In this document: one piece after another, positions 45,459-54,985 of the stretch
Layout: each line of letters starts with the position of its first letter
Position numbering within the stretch: position 1 is the stretch's first letter
NCBI RefSeq assembly: GCF_014203795.1
Contig: NZ_JACHJU010000001.1
Span: forward strand, 806,001-870,000
Reading direction: 5' to 3'
DNA: 64,000 nucleotides
DNA from: Streptosporangium album
GTDB lineage: Bacteria > Actinomycetota > Actinomycetes > Streptosporangiales > Streptosporangiaceae
The notes under the pieces: model-generated
The model's database searches: none
The model's input: only the letters and a program-made list of their open reading frames with translations
What the model was told of the DNA's origin: nothing
Made by a program: the position numbers and the translations under genes

Positions 45459-46347
45459 GGCGCTCCCCCTCCTCGCTGTAATAGGTGAGGAAGATCTCCT
45501 CAAGATCGGGATCGGCGCTGACCATGTGCACCACCGTGAACCGTGCCGCCGCCTTCACCAGCGCGTCGGGACGGCCGTCGATCGTAACGCGGACGCTCGT
45601 GCCCTCCACCCGCAGGTCCCGCACGCCCGGGAGATTCTCGAACGCCTCGCGGGGCACCGGCGCGTCGAAGTGGAACTCCACCGTCCGCACCGCCCTCTCC
45701 CGTAACGCGGCGACGTCCTCCACCGCCACCAGCCGCCCGGCGCGCACGATCCCCACCCGGTCGGAGACGTTCTCGGCCTCGGCGAGCACGTGTGAGGACA
45801 TCAGCACGGTCCGGCCCGAGGCGCGGACCTCCCGGACCATCGCCAGGAACTCCTGCTGCACCAGCGGGTCCAGGCCGCTGGTCGGTTCGTCCAGGATCAG
45901 GAACTCCGGCTCGTGCATGAAAGCCTGGATCAGGCCCACCTTCTGCTTGTTGCCCTTGGAGAGCTTGCCCATGGGCACCGACAGGTCGGCTTCCAGCCGT
46001 TCGGCCAGCCTGGTGATCCGTTCCCTGGGCACGCCGCCGCGCATCCCGCCCAGGAAGGTGAGATAGTCCCTCGCCCTCTCCCTGCCCTCCAGGGTCAGCT
46101 CCCCGGGCAGGTAGCCGATCCGGCCGCGCACCCTCGCGTCGCGCGGATCGACGCCGAGCACGGTCACCCGGCCGGCGGTGGGCCTGATCACGTCGAGGAG
46201 CAACCTGATCGTGGTCGTCTTCCCCGCACCGTTCGGGCCGAGGTACCCGAACACCTCTCCGGGACGGATCACGAGGTTGAGATCCTCGAGCCCCCGGCGC
46301 CTACCGTAGAACTTGGTAAGTCCCTCGGTCTCCACTACCGCTGTCAT
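45439..46347 (-). CDS. ABC-2 type transporter ATPase (DrrA-like)
   Basis: About 302 aa. Walker A GPNGAGKTTTIRLLLD, signature LSKGNKQKVGLIQAF (degenerate LSxGxxQ), Walker B FLILDEPTSGLDP, and H-loop LMSSHVLAEAE. The DrrA/CcmA-like C-terminal domain follows. First gene of the ATPase-permease-PucR operon. Export of a hydrophobic compound is likely. Confidence 0.92.
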   Translation of the reverse strand: MTAVVETEGLTKFYGRRRGLEDLNLVIRPGEVFGYLGPNGAGKTTTIRLLLDVIRPTAGRVTVLGVDPRDARVRGRIGYLPGELTLEGRERARDYLTFLGGMRGGVPRERITRLAERLEADLSVPMGKLSKGNKQKVGLIQAFMHEPEFLILDEPTSGLDPLVQQEFLAMVREVRASGRTVLMSSHVLAEAENVSDRVGIVRAGRLVAVEDVAALRERAVRTVEFHFDAPVPREAFENLPGVRDLRVEGTSVRVTIDGRPDALVKAAARFTVVHMVSADPDLEEIFLTYYSEEGERHARTGV

Positions 46348-46648
46348 GCCGTTGATGGTGCCCGCCCGCCCTCGCCCCGGCCATTACCGGAGTCGGACAG
46401 TTGACCGCCCGTTCGTTGCCCGTATCCGGAACCCACCGCCGGCGACCACGCCCCACCACGCGGCACGGGCCCGCCGTACGGCACCGCCCGCGGTCGAGTG
46501 TCGCGTGCTCTCCGACCTTACGGATCATGTGGGCCTCCACGCCGGCGGGGTGGTGCCTTGCGATCTGCCGCAAAGGCCGCGGAAGATCGAGCCTCGACGA
46601 TCTCCGTGACAGGGGGGTGCCCAGATCAGCCAGGGCTATCGTGAAGGC
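46348..46648. other. Intergenic divergent region between ABC exporter and patatin genes
   Basis: About 300 bases. No gene, strong palindrome or recognisable operator is seen. It must hold the promoters of the minus-strand ABC operon and the plus-strand patatin gene. Confidence 0.5.
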
Positions 46649-47482
46649 ATGAATGTGGACACGGCCTTCGTGCTCGGCGGCGGCGGGGTGCTCGGCGCGC
46701 ACGAGGTGGGCATGCTGCGGGCGCTGGACGAGGCGGGCATCAAGCCGGACGTGATCGTCGGCACGTCCGTGGGCGCGCTGAACGGCGTCATGCTCGCCGC
46801 CGCCCCCGGCGACGCGGTCGCCGACCTGGCCGGGCTGTGGCGCTCCGACGTGGTCCGCACGGCCTTCGGCGGGTCGTGGATGACCCGGTTGTCCACCCTC
46901 GCCAGGAGCGGCACCCACCTGCACTCCCCCGGCCCGCTACGCGACCTGCTGACCGAGATGCTCCCGGTCTCCCGCATCGAGGATCTGGCCGTGCCGTTCC
47001 AGTGCGTGGCCGCCTCCGTCGAGCGCGCGACCGCCCATTGGTTCACCGAGGGCCCCGTGGTCGACGCGGTCCTCGCCTCCTGCGCCGTCCCCGGCCTGCT
47101 GCCCCCCATCCGCATCGGCGACGACCATTTCTTCGACGGCGGGCTGGTCCACAGCATCCCGGTCGGCCGGGCCGTCGCCCTCGGCGCCCGCCGCATGTAC
47201 GTCCTGCACGTCGGCCGGATCGAACGGCCCCTGGTCGCTCCGCGCCGCCCGTGGGAGGTCGGCCTGATCGCCTTCGAGATCGCCCGCCGTCACCGTTTCA
47301 CCGAGGAGATGGCCGCGCTGCCCTCCGACATCGAGGTCCACATCATGCCCGCCGGCATGGATGCCCGCCCCGGAGTGGATCTCTCGCAACTGCGCTACCG
47401 GGATTCATCGCGTATATCTGGATATATCGACCGCGCCTACCGGGCTTCGTCCCACTATCTGGCCCAGCACTCGCCCCGCTGA
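46649..47482 (+). CDS. Patatin-like phospholipase
   Basis: About 277 aa. Oxyanion loop GGGGVLGAHEVG at residues 10-21, nucleophile Ser40 in GTSVG, and catalytic Asp163 in DGG (FFDGGLVHS). No signal peptide, so a cytoplasmic or membrane-associated acyl-lipid hydrolase. It is followed by a PlsC-like acyltransferase, suggesting a lipid-remodelling pair. Confidence 0.9.
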   Translation: MNVDTAFVLGGGGVLGAHEVGMLRALDEAGIKPDVIVGTSVGALNGVMLAAAPGDAVADLAGLWRSDVVRTAFGGSWMTRLSTLARSGTHLHSPGPLRDLLTEMLPVSRIEDLAVPFQCVAASVERATAHWFTEGPVVDAVLASCAVPGLLPPIRIGDDHFFDGGLVHSIPVGRAVALGARRMYVLHVGRIERPLVAPRRPWEVGLIAFEIARRHRFTEEMAALPSDIEVHIMPAGMDARPGVDLSQLRYRDSSRISGYIDRAYRASSHYLAQHSPR

Positions 47483-47624
47483 TCCAGGCCCGGCCAACGG
47501 CCGGGCCCGAGGGCCGGACCGTCCGGGGCCCGCCGGTCCGTACGGCGCCGGTCCGGCCGTCCGGGCCTGCCGGGTTCTACAGCCGGTCAGGCCATCAGGG
47601 GCCACGTCCAGGAAGGAGAGGCCC

Positions 47625-48659
47625 GTGCTCCCTCCCCGTTTCCTGCGCCGCCTGGTCCTCGCGCCGCTCGTCATCGTGCTCGCCGTGGCCGCGGTGGTCA
47701 CGCTCCCGATCTGGCTGCTGGTGGTGGCGGCGGCCTCCCTGCGGCTGCCGCCCCCGCAGCGGCGCGGCACCCGGCTGGTCTGGTTCGCGGTGGCGTGGCT
47801 GACCCTGGAGACGATGGCGCTCATCGCCTGCTTCGGCATCTGGGTGACCTCCGGATTCGGCGGGCGGCTCAGCCGGGACGAGTACGAGGAGCGGCACTAC
47901 GCCCTCATCAAATGGTTCCTCTCCAAGGTGTACGAGGCGGCCGAACGGATCTTCGGCCTGAGCGTCGAGATCGACGGGCCACCACCGCACCCGGACGAGC
48001 TCTCCCGGCGGCTGACCCGCCCGGTCATCGTCCTGTCCCGCCACGCGGGCCCCGGCGACTCCGTCCTCCTGGTCCACCATCTCCTCAGCGCGTACGGCAG
48101 GCGCCCCAGGATCGTGATGAAGGCGGCCCTGCAGCTCGACCCGTCCCTGGACGTGCTGACCAACCGGCTGCCCAACGCCTTCGTCCCCCGCAACGTCGAT
48201 TCGGGCGGCATCATCGCCGAGATCCGCCGGCTGGCCTCCGGCATGGACGCCGACGACGCCCTGGTGATCTTCCCTGAGGGGGGCAACTTCACCCCCAGAA
48301 GGCAGGCTCGGGCCATCCGCCGCCTGGAGCGCAAGGGCCTGGCCGAGGAGGCCGCCCGCGCCCGCCGCCTGAACCACCTGCTGGCCCCCCACCCCGGCGG
48401 GGCCATCGCCGCCATCGACGCCTGCCCGGCCGCCGACGTGGTCTTCGTCGCCCACACCGGCCTGGACGACCTGGTGACCCTCGGCGACCTCTGGCGCAAG
48501 CTGCCCGTGCGGGCCGAGGTCAGGGCCACGTGGTGGCGGGTGAGCGCGGCCGACGTGCCCCGCGACGACGAGGACCGGATCCGCTGGCTCTACGACCACT
48601 GGGAGCGGATCGACGTCTGGATCGCCGCCAACCACAGCGCCCCGGCGGGCGGAGACTGA
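47625..48659 (+). CDS. PlsC-like 1-acylglycerol-phosphate acyltransferase family membrane protein
   Basis: About 344 aa. Two N-terminal membrane segments (~8-38 and 52-70) are followed by the acyltransferase core. It has HAGPGD (the HX4D catalytic box) and FPEGGNF (the FPEGxR-type substrate box, with Asn in place of Arg). It should transfer an acyl chain to a lysophospholipid or related acceptor. GGAAGGAGAG stands 4 bases before GTG 47625. The frame upstream is open but is spacer after the patatin stop. Adjacent to patatin, consistent with a deacylation/reacylation pair. Confidence 0.82.
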   Translation: MLPPRFLRRLVLAPLVIVLAVAAVVTLPIWLLVVAAASLRLPPPQRRGTRLVWFAVAWLTLETMALIACFGIWVTSGFGGRLSRDEYEERHYALIKWFLSKVYEAAERIFGLSVEIDGPPPHPDELSRRLTRPVIVLSRHAGPGDSVLLVHHLLSAYGRRPRIVMKAALQLDPSLDVLTNRLPNAFVPRNVDSGGIIAEIRRLASGMDADDALVIFPEGGNFTPRRQARAIRRLERKGLAEEAARARRLNHLLAPHPGGAIAAIDACPAADVVFVAHTGLDDLVTLGDLWRKLPVRAEVRATWWRVSAADVPRDDEDRIRWLYDHWERIDVWIAANHSAPAGGD

Positions 48660-48724
48660 GAGCCGCCGTACCGGGCCGAGGCGCGGACGGCTCCGACGGG
48701 GCACCGGTTCCCGGACCCCGTCAC

Positions 48725-50493
48725 TACACGCGCTCGACCTTTGCGAAGTCCGGGGAGGCCGGCCAGCGGGCCGAGATCGGAGACGGCCGTCTCCTGGAGA
48801 CGGAGCTCCCGAAGTCCCCGGCAGTTCTCCGCGAGAGTGGCGAGGCCCTCCTGGATGTCCGCTCCGCGGAGGCAGACGCTCACCAGGTTGGGGAGACTCG
48901 CGAAGATCGCCGTGTCCCGCAGATGGCGCGCTCCGTGCAGGGTCAGGTTGCTGAGCCCGGTATGCCGGGCGACCGGACCGAAGTCCCGGACCGATGTCAC
49001 GCCCCTGAGCAGGAGCGAATCGAGCCGGGGCAGGGAGTCGAGGAAGGCCAGGCTTCCCTCGAAGTCGAGGTCCAGCAGGTTCAGATGCCGCAACTCAGGC
49101 AGGCGGGCGAGAAACCCGAGGTGGCGCAGGCTGCCCAGCAGGCGCGGGTTCTCGATGTTCAGCGTATCGAGGGGCAGGACGGCGTCCGCAAAGACCTGGG
49201 CGGCGTAGTCGTCATGGTCGAAGTAGTCCCACCCGGTGACCAGCTCCCGCTGGACGTCCTCGCGGGGATCTCCCCGGTATCCGGCGAGCTTCCCCCGGGC
49301 GCGTTGGCGTGACCGGCGGCCATCACCACCGTCTCGCGCCACTGGTCCAGGTGTGCCCGTTCGACCAGCGGCTCCACGTCCGCGTCGTCGGTGGCCTGCT
49401 TGGCCGCGAGATACTCCTGCACCGTCCGGTGGACGAAGTCGATCCGGCCCGGCACCGGTTCCCGGATCACCCCGCTCCGCTGCAGCAGGTGGTCGAGCAC
49501 CGCCTCGGCTGTCGCGTCCACCCGGGGCATGGTCCGGATCTTCTCCTCGACCCGTTTGAGCGCCGTGGCCTTGGACAGCTCCGACCGCCCCCAGACGGCG
49601 AGCTGCCAGGCCAGGTCCTGCAGCACCCGCACCTTCTGCTCGGGTTCGAGGACGACCTCGGCGGCGATCCCGCGTTCGGCGTCCCGGCGCTCCAGCAGCA
49701 GCTCCAGCGCCGCCGCGTACAGCCCCATCCTGCTGCACGGCAGCTGCTTGCCGCGGTCCAGGTTCAGCGCGCACAGCATCGCCGCGAGCAGCGGCGCCGA
49801 GGCGAGCATCTGCAGATGAGGGCTGCTCTCGAACCGGGCCAGCAGCGCGCCCTCGTACTCGTCCAGCCTCTCGGATGCGCACGGCAGGCTCGGTGGCCCT
49901 CGCATCGCCGCGTGCCACTGCCGTACGAGCTCGCGCAGGTCGGTCGGGGTCATCGGCTCCAGCGCCACCGGCGAGAAATCCTCCTCATCGAGCCAGCGCG
50001 TGTCGGCCGCCGCCGGGCGGGAGGTGACGACGGTCCTGGTCCCGGGATAGGCGGCGAGCAGGTCGCCGCGCGGGAGTACGGCGGGCGCGTCGAGCGAGCG
50101 GGCCAGGAGACGGCCGAGCGCCGCGGACACCTGCTGGCCGAGGGCGGCGATCCGCTCCTCGACGGACGACAGGCGGCCGAGGACCTCGGTGGCGGCCCGG
50201 GGCAGATACTGCGGGAGCTGCTGGAGGATCCGGACCAGGCAGTCGAGGCACTCGTCCAGCAGCACGTCGTACAGCCGCGCCCCGGCCTCACCGAGCTGCC
50301 GAGCCGGGTCGGGCAGGCCGGACCGGATGTCCTTCGCGAGCTTGATCGCGTCCATGTCGGCGGCCGGCACGGCCCGGTCGGAGAGGTCGGCGTTCCGCTC
50401 CTCCCTGCCCGCCCGGACGGCGAGGCCCTCCCGCAGGGCACGTCCCGCGACGGCCTTTCCCGTCGCGGCGACGACAGCTTCCAGTCCGGACAT
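48725..50493 (-). pseudogene. Decayed NACHT-LRR protein (bacterial NLR), multiple deletions and frameshifts
   Basis: The start (ATG 50493, GAGGAG just upstream) and first ~130 codons match the actinomycete NACHT N-terminal helical domain (MSGLEAVVAATGKAV). The frame then jumps directly to DLLAAYPGTRTVVTSRPAA, which lies after Walker B in intact proteins; the P-loop and DGxDE segments are absent. The NACHT helical end (RIDFVHRTVQEYLAA) reaches WRETVVMAAGHAN. There the frame breaks, and the sequence resumes in another frame at about 49310 (KLAGYRGDPREDVQREL, YFDHDDYAAQVFADA). Five to six leucine-rich repeats follow (LRHLGFLARLPELRHLNLLD). A last frameshift occurs near 48740. Intact relatives are STAND ATPases, some with antiphage activity. 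Confidence 0.85.
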
Positions 50494-50594
50494 CCTGCTC
50501 CTCGGCGCGCGGTGGAATTCGCCTCCAATGATCACCGAAAAAGCCGTGAAGCACGGAGAAATCCGCCAATCGGCAGGCGCCGGACCGGATTCCG

Positions 50595-50807
50595 CTACCA
50601 GTCCTGGGAGAGGCCGGACATGCGACGGAGGTATTCGTCCTCGTCGATCTCACCGGCGGCGTAGCGGCGCCTGAGGATCTCACGGGGGTCGTCGGAGAGA
50701 GGCCGGGGCCTCCTGGACGCGCGCAGCACCAGAGCGACGCCGAGGACCACCGCGGCGACCACGGCGACCACAGCGATAATGAAAAGGATCAGCACGACCC
50801 GGGTCAT
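50595..50807 (-). CDS. SHOCT-domain small membrane protein
   Basis: About 70 aa. One N-terminal membrane helix ([25 protein letters not shown]), then the C-terminal SHOCT signature [33 protein letters not shown] domains are short oligomerisation modules. The ATG overlaps the cobQ stop (50804-50807), so it is translated after cobQ. Function unknown. Confidence 0.85.
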   Translation of the reverse strand: MTRVVLILFIIAVVAVVAAVVLGVALVLRASRRPRPLSDDPREILRRRYAAGEIDEDEYLRRMSGLSQDW

Positions 50808-52333
50808 CGTCCACCTCCCACGCCTCTATTGTGCGAGAAATCCGGGGCTCCGCGCGGTGTTCCGCCCGGAGGCAGGACGGGCAGTCCCACGGGGGCGCCG
50901 CCCTCCAGCAGCCGTACCAGGGCACCGGTGTCGACATGCTGCTCGATCAGGTCACCCAGGGCGTCCAGCCGTTCCTCGCGCAGCGCGGCGAAGGAGACTC
51001 CGGGGGCGGGGACGAAGTCACGGCCGGAGACGGCCGCCACGTCGGCGAGGAACGCCCGGCGGAAGTCGTCGTTCTCCAGAGCCCCGTGCCAGGTGGTCCC
51101 CCAGACGGAACCGGCCCGGCAGCCGTCCAGGAACGGCTCGCCCCCATCGGCCGTCACGACGCCGTGGTGGATCTCGTAGGCCGCGACGCGGCAGCCGTAC
51201 GCCTCGCCGACCGGGCGGCCCAGCGTCTTGGCCACGGCGAACTCCACCGTCGCGGGCAGCAGTCCGAGCCCCTCGACCGGCCCCGCCCCGGACTCGACGT
51301 CGTCGCGGATGATCCGGGCGAGCATCTGGTAGCCGCCGCAGACGCCCAGCACGGCCCTGCCGGGCAGGGCGTCGGCCAGGCCGGTGGCGCGCAGCCAGGC
51401 CAGGTCGGAGACCGTCGCGCGCGAGCCGGGCAGCACCACCAGGTCGGCGTCGTCCAGCTCGGCGGGCGAGGTCACGTAGCGGACCACCACGCCCGGCTCG
51501 CAGGCCAGGGCGTCCACGTCGGTGAAGTTGGAGATGCGCGGCAGCCTGACCACCGCGACCCGCAGGCTCTGCCCGCCGTACGGCGCGCGCACCCCGGCCG
51601 CGGGCCGGTTGTCCAGGGCGAGGGAGTCCTCGACATCCAGCCAGAGACCGTCCAGCCAGGGCAGCACACCGTACACCTCGCGGCCGGTCAGCTCCCTGAT
51701 CATGTCGAGACCGGGTTCGAGGAGCTCGCGCGCCCCCCGGAACTTGTTGACCACGAACCCGGCGATCAGCGCCTGGTCGGCGGGCTCCAGCAGCGCCACC
51801 GTCCCGTACAGCGAGGCGAAGACCCCGCCCCGGTCGATGTCGCCGACCACGACGACCGGCAGGTCCGCGGCGCGGGCCAGGCCCATGTTGGCGATGTCGC
51901 CCCGGCGCAGGTTGATCTCCGCCGGACTGCCCGCGCCCTCGCAGACCACCACGTCGTAGGTGTCGCGCAGCCGTTCCAGCGCGTCCACGGCGATCTGGCG
52001 GAGGTGCTCCTTGACGTCCCAGTACTCCATGGCGTCCACGTCGGCCAGCGGCCTGCCCATGACCACGACCTGGCTGCGCCGGTCGCTGCCCGGCTTCAGC
52101 AGGATCGGGTTCATGTCCGCGCTGGGCTCCAGGCCGCACGCGGCGGCCTGCATCGCCTGGGCCCGGCCGATCTCCGCGCCGTCGGCGGTGACGAAGGAGT
52201 TCAGTGACATGTTCTGCGCCTTGTACGGCGCGACCTTCACACCCTGTCGGGCCAGCCAGCGGCAGATCCCGGCGGTGACGACGCTCTTGCCGGCGTCGGA
52301 GGTGGTCCCGGCGACCAGCAGGGAGCCCTTCAT
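50804..52333 (-). CDS. cobQ: Cobyric acid synthase
   Basis: About 509 aa. The N-terminal ATP-grasping amidotransferase-partner domain has [23 protein letters not shown] (P-loop), [25 protein letters not shown] and [15 protein letters not shown]. The C-terminal class I glutaminase has the nucleophile in [11 protein letters not shown] and His in YEIHHG. It amidates cobyrinic acid side chains b, d, e and g using glutamine. ATG 52333 overlaps the stop of a 42-aa frame (52330-52333). A C-terminal tail of ~25 residues is Gly/Pro-rich. Confidence 0.95.
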   Translation of the reverse strand: MKGSLLVAGTTSDAGKSVVTAGICRWLARQGVKVAPYKAQNMSLNSFVTADGAEIGRAQAMQAAACGLEPSADMNPILLKPGSDRRSQVVVMGRPLADVDAMEYWDVKEHLRQIAVDALERLRDTYDVVVCEGAGSPAEINLRRGDIANMGLARAADLPVVVVGDIDRGGVFASLYGTVALLEPADQALIAGFVVNKFRGARELLEPGLDMIRELTGREVYGVLPWLDGLWLDVEDSLALDNRPAAGVRAPYGGQSLRVAVVRLPRISNFTDVDALACEPGVVVRYVTSPAELDDADLVVLPGSRATVSDLAWLRATGLADALPGRAVLGVCGGYQMLARIIRDDVESGAGPVEGLGLLPATVEFAVAKTLGRPVGEAYGCRVAAYEIHHGVVTADGGEPFLDGCRAGSVWGTTWHGALENDDFRRAFLADVAAVSGRDFVPAPGVSFAALREERLDALGDLIEQHVDTGALVRLLEGGAPVGLPVLPPGGTPRGAPDFSHNRGVGGGR

Positions 52334-52458
52334 ACGCCCCCCACCGGATGCGGCCGGGCAGCGACGCTCTCGCCGATGGCGAGAGTCCTGACGGCACCGG
52401 GACAGGACAGGATCACGGGCGGCTCCCCGGACGGATCGACAATCATGGTGCCCAGCAT
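52330..52458 (-). CDS. Possible 42-aa protein coupled to cobQ
   Basis: ATG 52458 is preceded by GGGAGGGGG about 6 bases upstream. The frame ends in a TGA that overlaps the cobQ ATG (52330-52333). The product starts [20 protein letters not shown] and has one Cys; no domain is recognised. Third positions are about 80% G/C, like real genes here. It lies in the 166-base gap between cobD and cobQ. Position, ribosome-binding site and coupling support translation; there is no homology evidence. Confidence 0.4.
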   Translation of the reverse strand: MLGTMIVDPSGEPPVILSCPGAVRTLAIGESVAARPHPVGGV

Positions 52459-52499
52459 GACGCGCCCCCTCCCGGACGGCCACCCGGGCCCCGGGCCCC

Positions 52500-53495
52500 C
52501 TACCGGCGCGGCCCGCGGAACGCCGCGAACACGGCCAGACCGGCGGCGGCGAGACCCACCGCCCGTGCCAGCCGTACGGACCTGCGGATGTCGGCGACCG
52601 ACGGCCTGGGCCCGTCGCCCATCTCTGGCCGGTGCTCGACGCGGTGGCCGTAGACGTTGGTGCCGCCGAGCGTGACGTCCAGCGCGCCGGCGAAGGCCGC
52701 CTCGCACCGGCCCGCGTTGGGGCTCGGGTGACGGTGTCCGTCCCTGCGCAGCACGGCGGCCGCCCGGCGGACCGAGCCGCCGGCCAGGGGGGCGGCGAGG
52801 GCCGTCAGCACCCCGGTGATCCGTGCGGGAACATAGTTGGCCACGTCGTCGAGCCGGGCCGCGGCCCAGCCGAACCGCTCGTAGCGGGAGTTGCGGTGGC
52901 CGACCATCGCGTCCAGCGTGTTGACCGCCCGGTAGGCCAGCAGCCCCGGCACCCCGGCCACCGCGCCCCAGAACAGCGGCGCCACCACGGCGTCGGAGGT
53001 GTTCTCCGCGATCGACTCGACGGTGGCCCTGGCCAGCTCGGAGGCGTCGAGCAGCGAGGGGTCGCGCCCGCACAGGTGCGACAGCCTCCCGCGCGCCCCG
53101 GTGAGGTCGCCGGCCTCCAGGAACTCCGCCATGGCCACGCCCTCGCGTCCCAGCGTGGTGCCGCCCAGCACCGACCAGGTCGCCAGGGCGCTCAGCGCGC
53201 CCCGCGCCACCGGGTTCCCCGCCCGGGTCGCGACGAGGCCGAGCAGCGCCGCCGGGCCGACGCACAGTGCGGTGTAGAGGACCCCGCTGGGCCGGGCGTC
53301 GCCGTACACCCGCCTCTCCAGGGCGGCGGCGGCCCGCCCGAACAGCGCCACCGGATGCCCGCGCCGGGGGTCGGCGAGCACGGCGTCGACGGCCACGCCG
53401 GCGAGCATGCCGAGCGCCTCGGCCCGCCTCGATGCGGATCGGCCTGTCGTTCGCCTGGAGGTGGAGTGGTCAGATGAGATGCGCATGGAGCTCAT
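52500..53495 (-). CDS. cobD: Adenosylcobinamide-phosphate synthase
   Basis: Up to 331 aa; starts at 53495, 53486 or 53408 (before [20 protein letters not shown]) are all possible. Family motifs are [75 protein letters not shown] and [19 protein letters not shown]. CobD/CbiB attaches aminopropanol phosphate to cobyric acid, directly using the CobQ product. Several membrane helices are present. If the first start is used, it overlaps the end of the phosphotransferase gene by 26 bases. Confidence 0.93.
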   Translation of the reverse strand: MSSMRISSDHSTSRRTTGRSASRRAEALGMLAGVAVDAVLADPRRGHPVALFGRAAAALERRVYGDARPSGVLYTALCVGPAALLGLVATRAGNPVARGALSALATWSVLGGTTLGREGVAMAEFLEAGDLTGARGRLSHLCGRDPSLLDASELARATVESIAENTSDAVVAPLFWGAVAGVPGLLAYRAVNTLDAMVGHRNSRYERFGWAAARLDDVANYVPARITGVLTALAAPLAGGSVRRAAAVLRRDGHRHPSPNAGRCEAAFAGALDVTLGGTNVYGHRVEHRPEMGDGPRPSVADIRRSVRLARAVGLAAAGLAVFAAFRGPRR

Positions 53496-54270
53496 CCTGG
53501 TGGGTCTCCAGCCAGGCGCAGGCCCGGCGGATGCGCTCCCCGGCGCCGCCCGCCCACATACGGGCCCAGCCGCCGCCCGCGGTGGCGGCCTTGACGCGCA
53601 TGGCGTGGTAGGAACGGTCGAAGCGGAGCCGGGCGAGGTCGAGCAGGCGGCGGCGCTCGCGCGGGGTCAGGCCGTACGTGTCGCAGAACAGCCGCAGCCG
53701 CGGACCCACCGCCAGATCACGCCGGATCGGCTCCAGGTCGAGGGGGTCGGCGATCGGGGCCCAGTGCCGTAGGGCGGTCACCACGTCGAACAGCCGGGTC
53801 GTCGGCCGGGCCATGTCGAAGTCGATCAACGCGACGGGGAGCCCGCCACGGAAGATCACGTTGTCGAGGTTGATGTCGCAGTGGCCGATCAGCTCAGGAG
53901 CCGCGTCGTCGTTGGACCCGGCCTCCCAGGCGGCGTCCGGCGGCGGGACGAAGCTCGCCGAGGCGTCGTGGAAGCGCCGCAGCAGCGCCGCCAGGGCGGC
54001 CAGCGACTCGTCGGTGACCGCGCAGGCCGTCAGCGGCGCGGTCGCGGAGTCGCCGTCGATATAGGTCAGGATCTCCCTGCCGTGGCTGTCCAGGCCCACG
54101 ACACGGGGCGCGCCGTCGAACCCCGCCGACTCAAGGTGGCGCAGCAGCGCGTGCACGGACGGAGTGGAGAGCCGGACGGGCCGGCGGACGGTGTCACCGA
54201 CCCGCACCACCCCGTCGGTCACGTCACCGCCCAGCAAAGGAATCTCCTCTTGGGCTGCGACGGCGAACAT
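53470..54270 (-). CDS. Phosphotransferase of the APH/choline-kinase fold
   Basis: About 266 aa. It has the N-terminal GDVTDGVVRVGDTVRRP with the beta-hairpin typical of actinomycete APH-like enzymes, catalytic loop HCDINLDNVIF (HxD-N), and metal-binding Asp in ALIDFDMARPTTRLFD. The C-terminal helical part is longer than in antibiotic kinases. ATG 54270 gives the usual beginning; the frame is open to 54381. Substrate unknown; classification as resistance enzyme is not justified. Confidence 0.8.
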   Translation of the reverse strand: MFAVAAQEEIPLLGGDVTDGVVRVGDTVRRPVRLSTPSVHALLRHLESAGFDGAPRVVGLDSHGREILTYIDGDSATAPLTACAVTDESLAALAALLRRFHDASASFVPPPDAAWEAGSNDDAAPELIGHCDINLDNVIFRGGLPVALIDFDMARPTTRLFDVVTALRHWAPIADPLDLEPIRRDLAVGPRLRLFCDTYGLTPRERRRLLDLARLRFDRSYHAMRVKAATAGGGWARMWAGGAGERIRRACAWLETHQDELHAHLI

Positions 54271-54509
54271 GGCATACGAGCCTAGACCGATTTCGGATGC
54301 TCCGTCTGCGCTCTTGCGGATCTCCGGACTATCCGTAAAGCAGTCCCGCGTGAAGGTTCCAGAGTGCTCGTTCCCGGCCATCGGCGCCGGTCAGCCGCTC
54401 GGGCCACCTCGTGCACGTGACCGGCCCCCGGCATCGTAGAGTGATCCTCGCGACACCTGTGCCGATCCGATGCATGGACACTCCCCGGATCATGCACAAT
54501 TAGGCGGGA

Positions 54510-54586
54510 GCGCCCTTAGCTCAGCTGGATAGAGCATCGGACTTCTAATCCGACGGTCGCAGGTTCGAATCCTGCAGGGCGCACCA
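54510..54586 (+). tRNA. tRNA-Arg (anticodon TCT)
   Basis: A complete cloverleaf: acceptor GCGCCCT/AGGGCGC, D-arm GCTCAGCTGGATAGAGC, anticodon stem TCGGA/TCCGA with loop ctTCTaa, variable loop, T-arm GCAGGTTCGAATCCTGC, and encoded CCA at the 3' end. The anticodon UCU reads AGA/AGG. A terminator hairpin follows 4 bases later. tRNA 3' ends are frequent integration sites; the next 9 kb are rich in mobile remnants. Confidence 0.97.
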
Positions 54587-54589
54587 CCG

Positions 54590-54620
54590 AGACCAGGTCA
54601 TCCGTACGCTGACCTGGTCT
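54590..54620. terminator. tRNA terminator, 11-bp hairpin
   Basis: agaccaggtca (54590-54600) pairs perfectly with tgacctggtct (54610-54620), followed by ttcg. It begins 4 bases after the tRNA CCA end. Confidence 0.85.
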
Positions 54621-54783
54621 TTCGCATGTCACCGGCCTGAGCCACCCATGCAGCCGCAGGCAGCGAAAAGCAGCCGTATGCCACCGGTCGCGGAACATAC
54701 GCGGAATGCTCTTGGTCGTGTTTTCCCAGGTGGAGTCGGGGATTTCGGAGACGTGCGGAACGATTCCGGGGCTGGAACGACGA

Positions 54784-54809
54784 AGGACCCCGAGGAGTCC
54801 CGGGGTCCT
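54784..54809. terminator. 9-bp terminator-like hairpin
   Basis: aggaccccg (54784-54792) and cggggtcct (54801-54809) are perfect complements around an 8-base loop. It stands just after the stop of a minus-strand gene remnant (54833-54889) and would terminate it. Confidence 0.65.
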
Positions 54810-54832
54810 GTCGGTACGTGGTGCTGATGTCG

Positions 54833-54889
54833 TCATGCGGCGAGCGCGTCCAGGATGCGTTGGTTCGCCACGTTGAGGGGCCGAGATCA
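54833..54889 (-). pseudogene. 3' remnant of an unidentified gene cut by the IS3 element
   Basis: Reading on the minus strand from the IS3 end, about 15 codons (PLNVANQRILDALAA) end in TGA at 54833-54835, followed by a terminator hairpin. It looks like the last codons of a gene whose body was removed or displaced by the insertion. Too short to identify. Confidence 0.35.
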
Positions 54890-54915
54890 TTTCGGACAGC
54901 TTCTTTGCGGCCAAT

Positions 54916-54985
54916 TCATGCTGCGAGCTGTCGATCCAGATACTCGTTGTAGACCTCTAGCGGGGTCCTATAGCCGAGTCCTGAG
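54916..54985 (-). pseudogene. IS3 orfB, 3' part beyond the insertion
   Basis: Encodes GLGYRTPLEVYNEYLDRQLAA and the stop, the normal C-terminus of an IS3-family integrase-type transposase. Joining 57552-56736 to 54980-54916 (dropping one CTGAG copy) gives 882 bases, exactly 294 codons, in frame. The split is thus due to the insertion alone. Confidence 0.85.

Noticed and set aside
47361..47624. N-terminal extension of the PlsC-like protein
   Set aside because: It overlaps the patatin gene end and spacer; GTG 47625 has GGAAGGAGAG upstream.
53470..54270. Aminoglycoside resistance gene
   Set aside because: Only the general APH fold is visible (HCDINLDN, DFD); such enzymes are common in primary metabolism and no resistance context exists.
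52330..54500. Cobalamin riboswitch upstream of cobD/cobQ
   Set aside because: The genes are packed without a leader, and no B12-box-like motif is visible.
54516..54914. 132-aa minus-strand protein overlapping the tRNA
   Set aside because: Its C-terminus is the antisense of tRNA-Arg, a well-known false gene; no family features.
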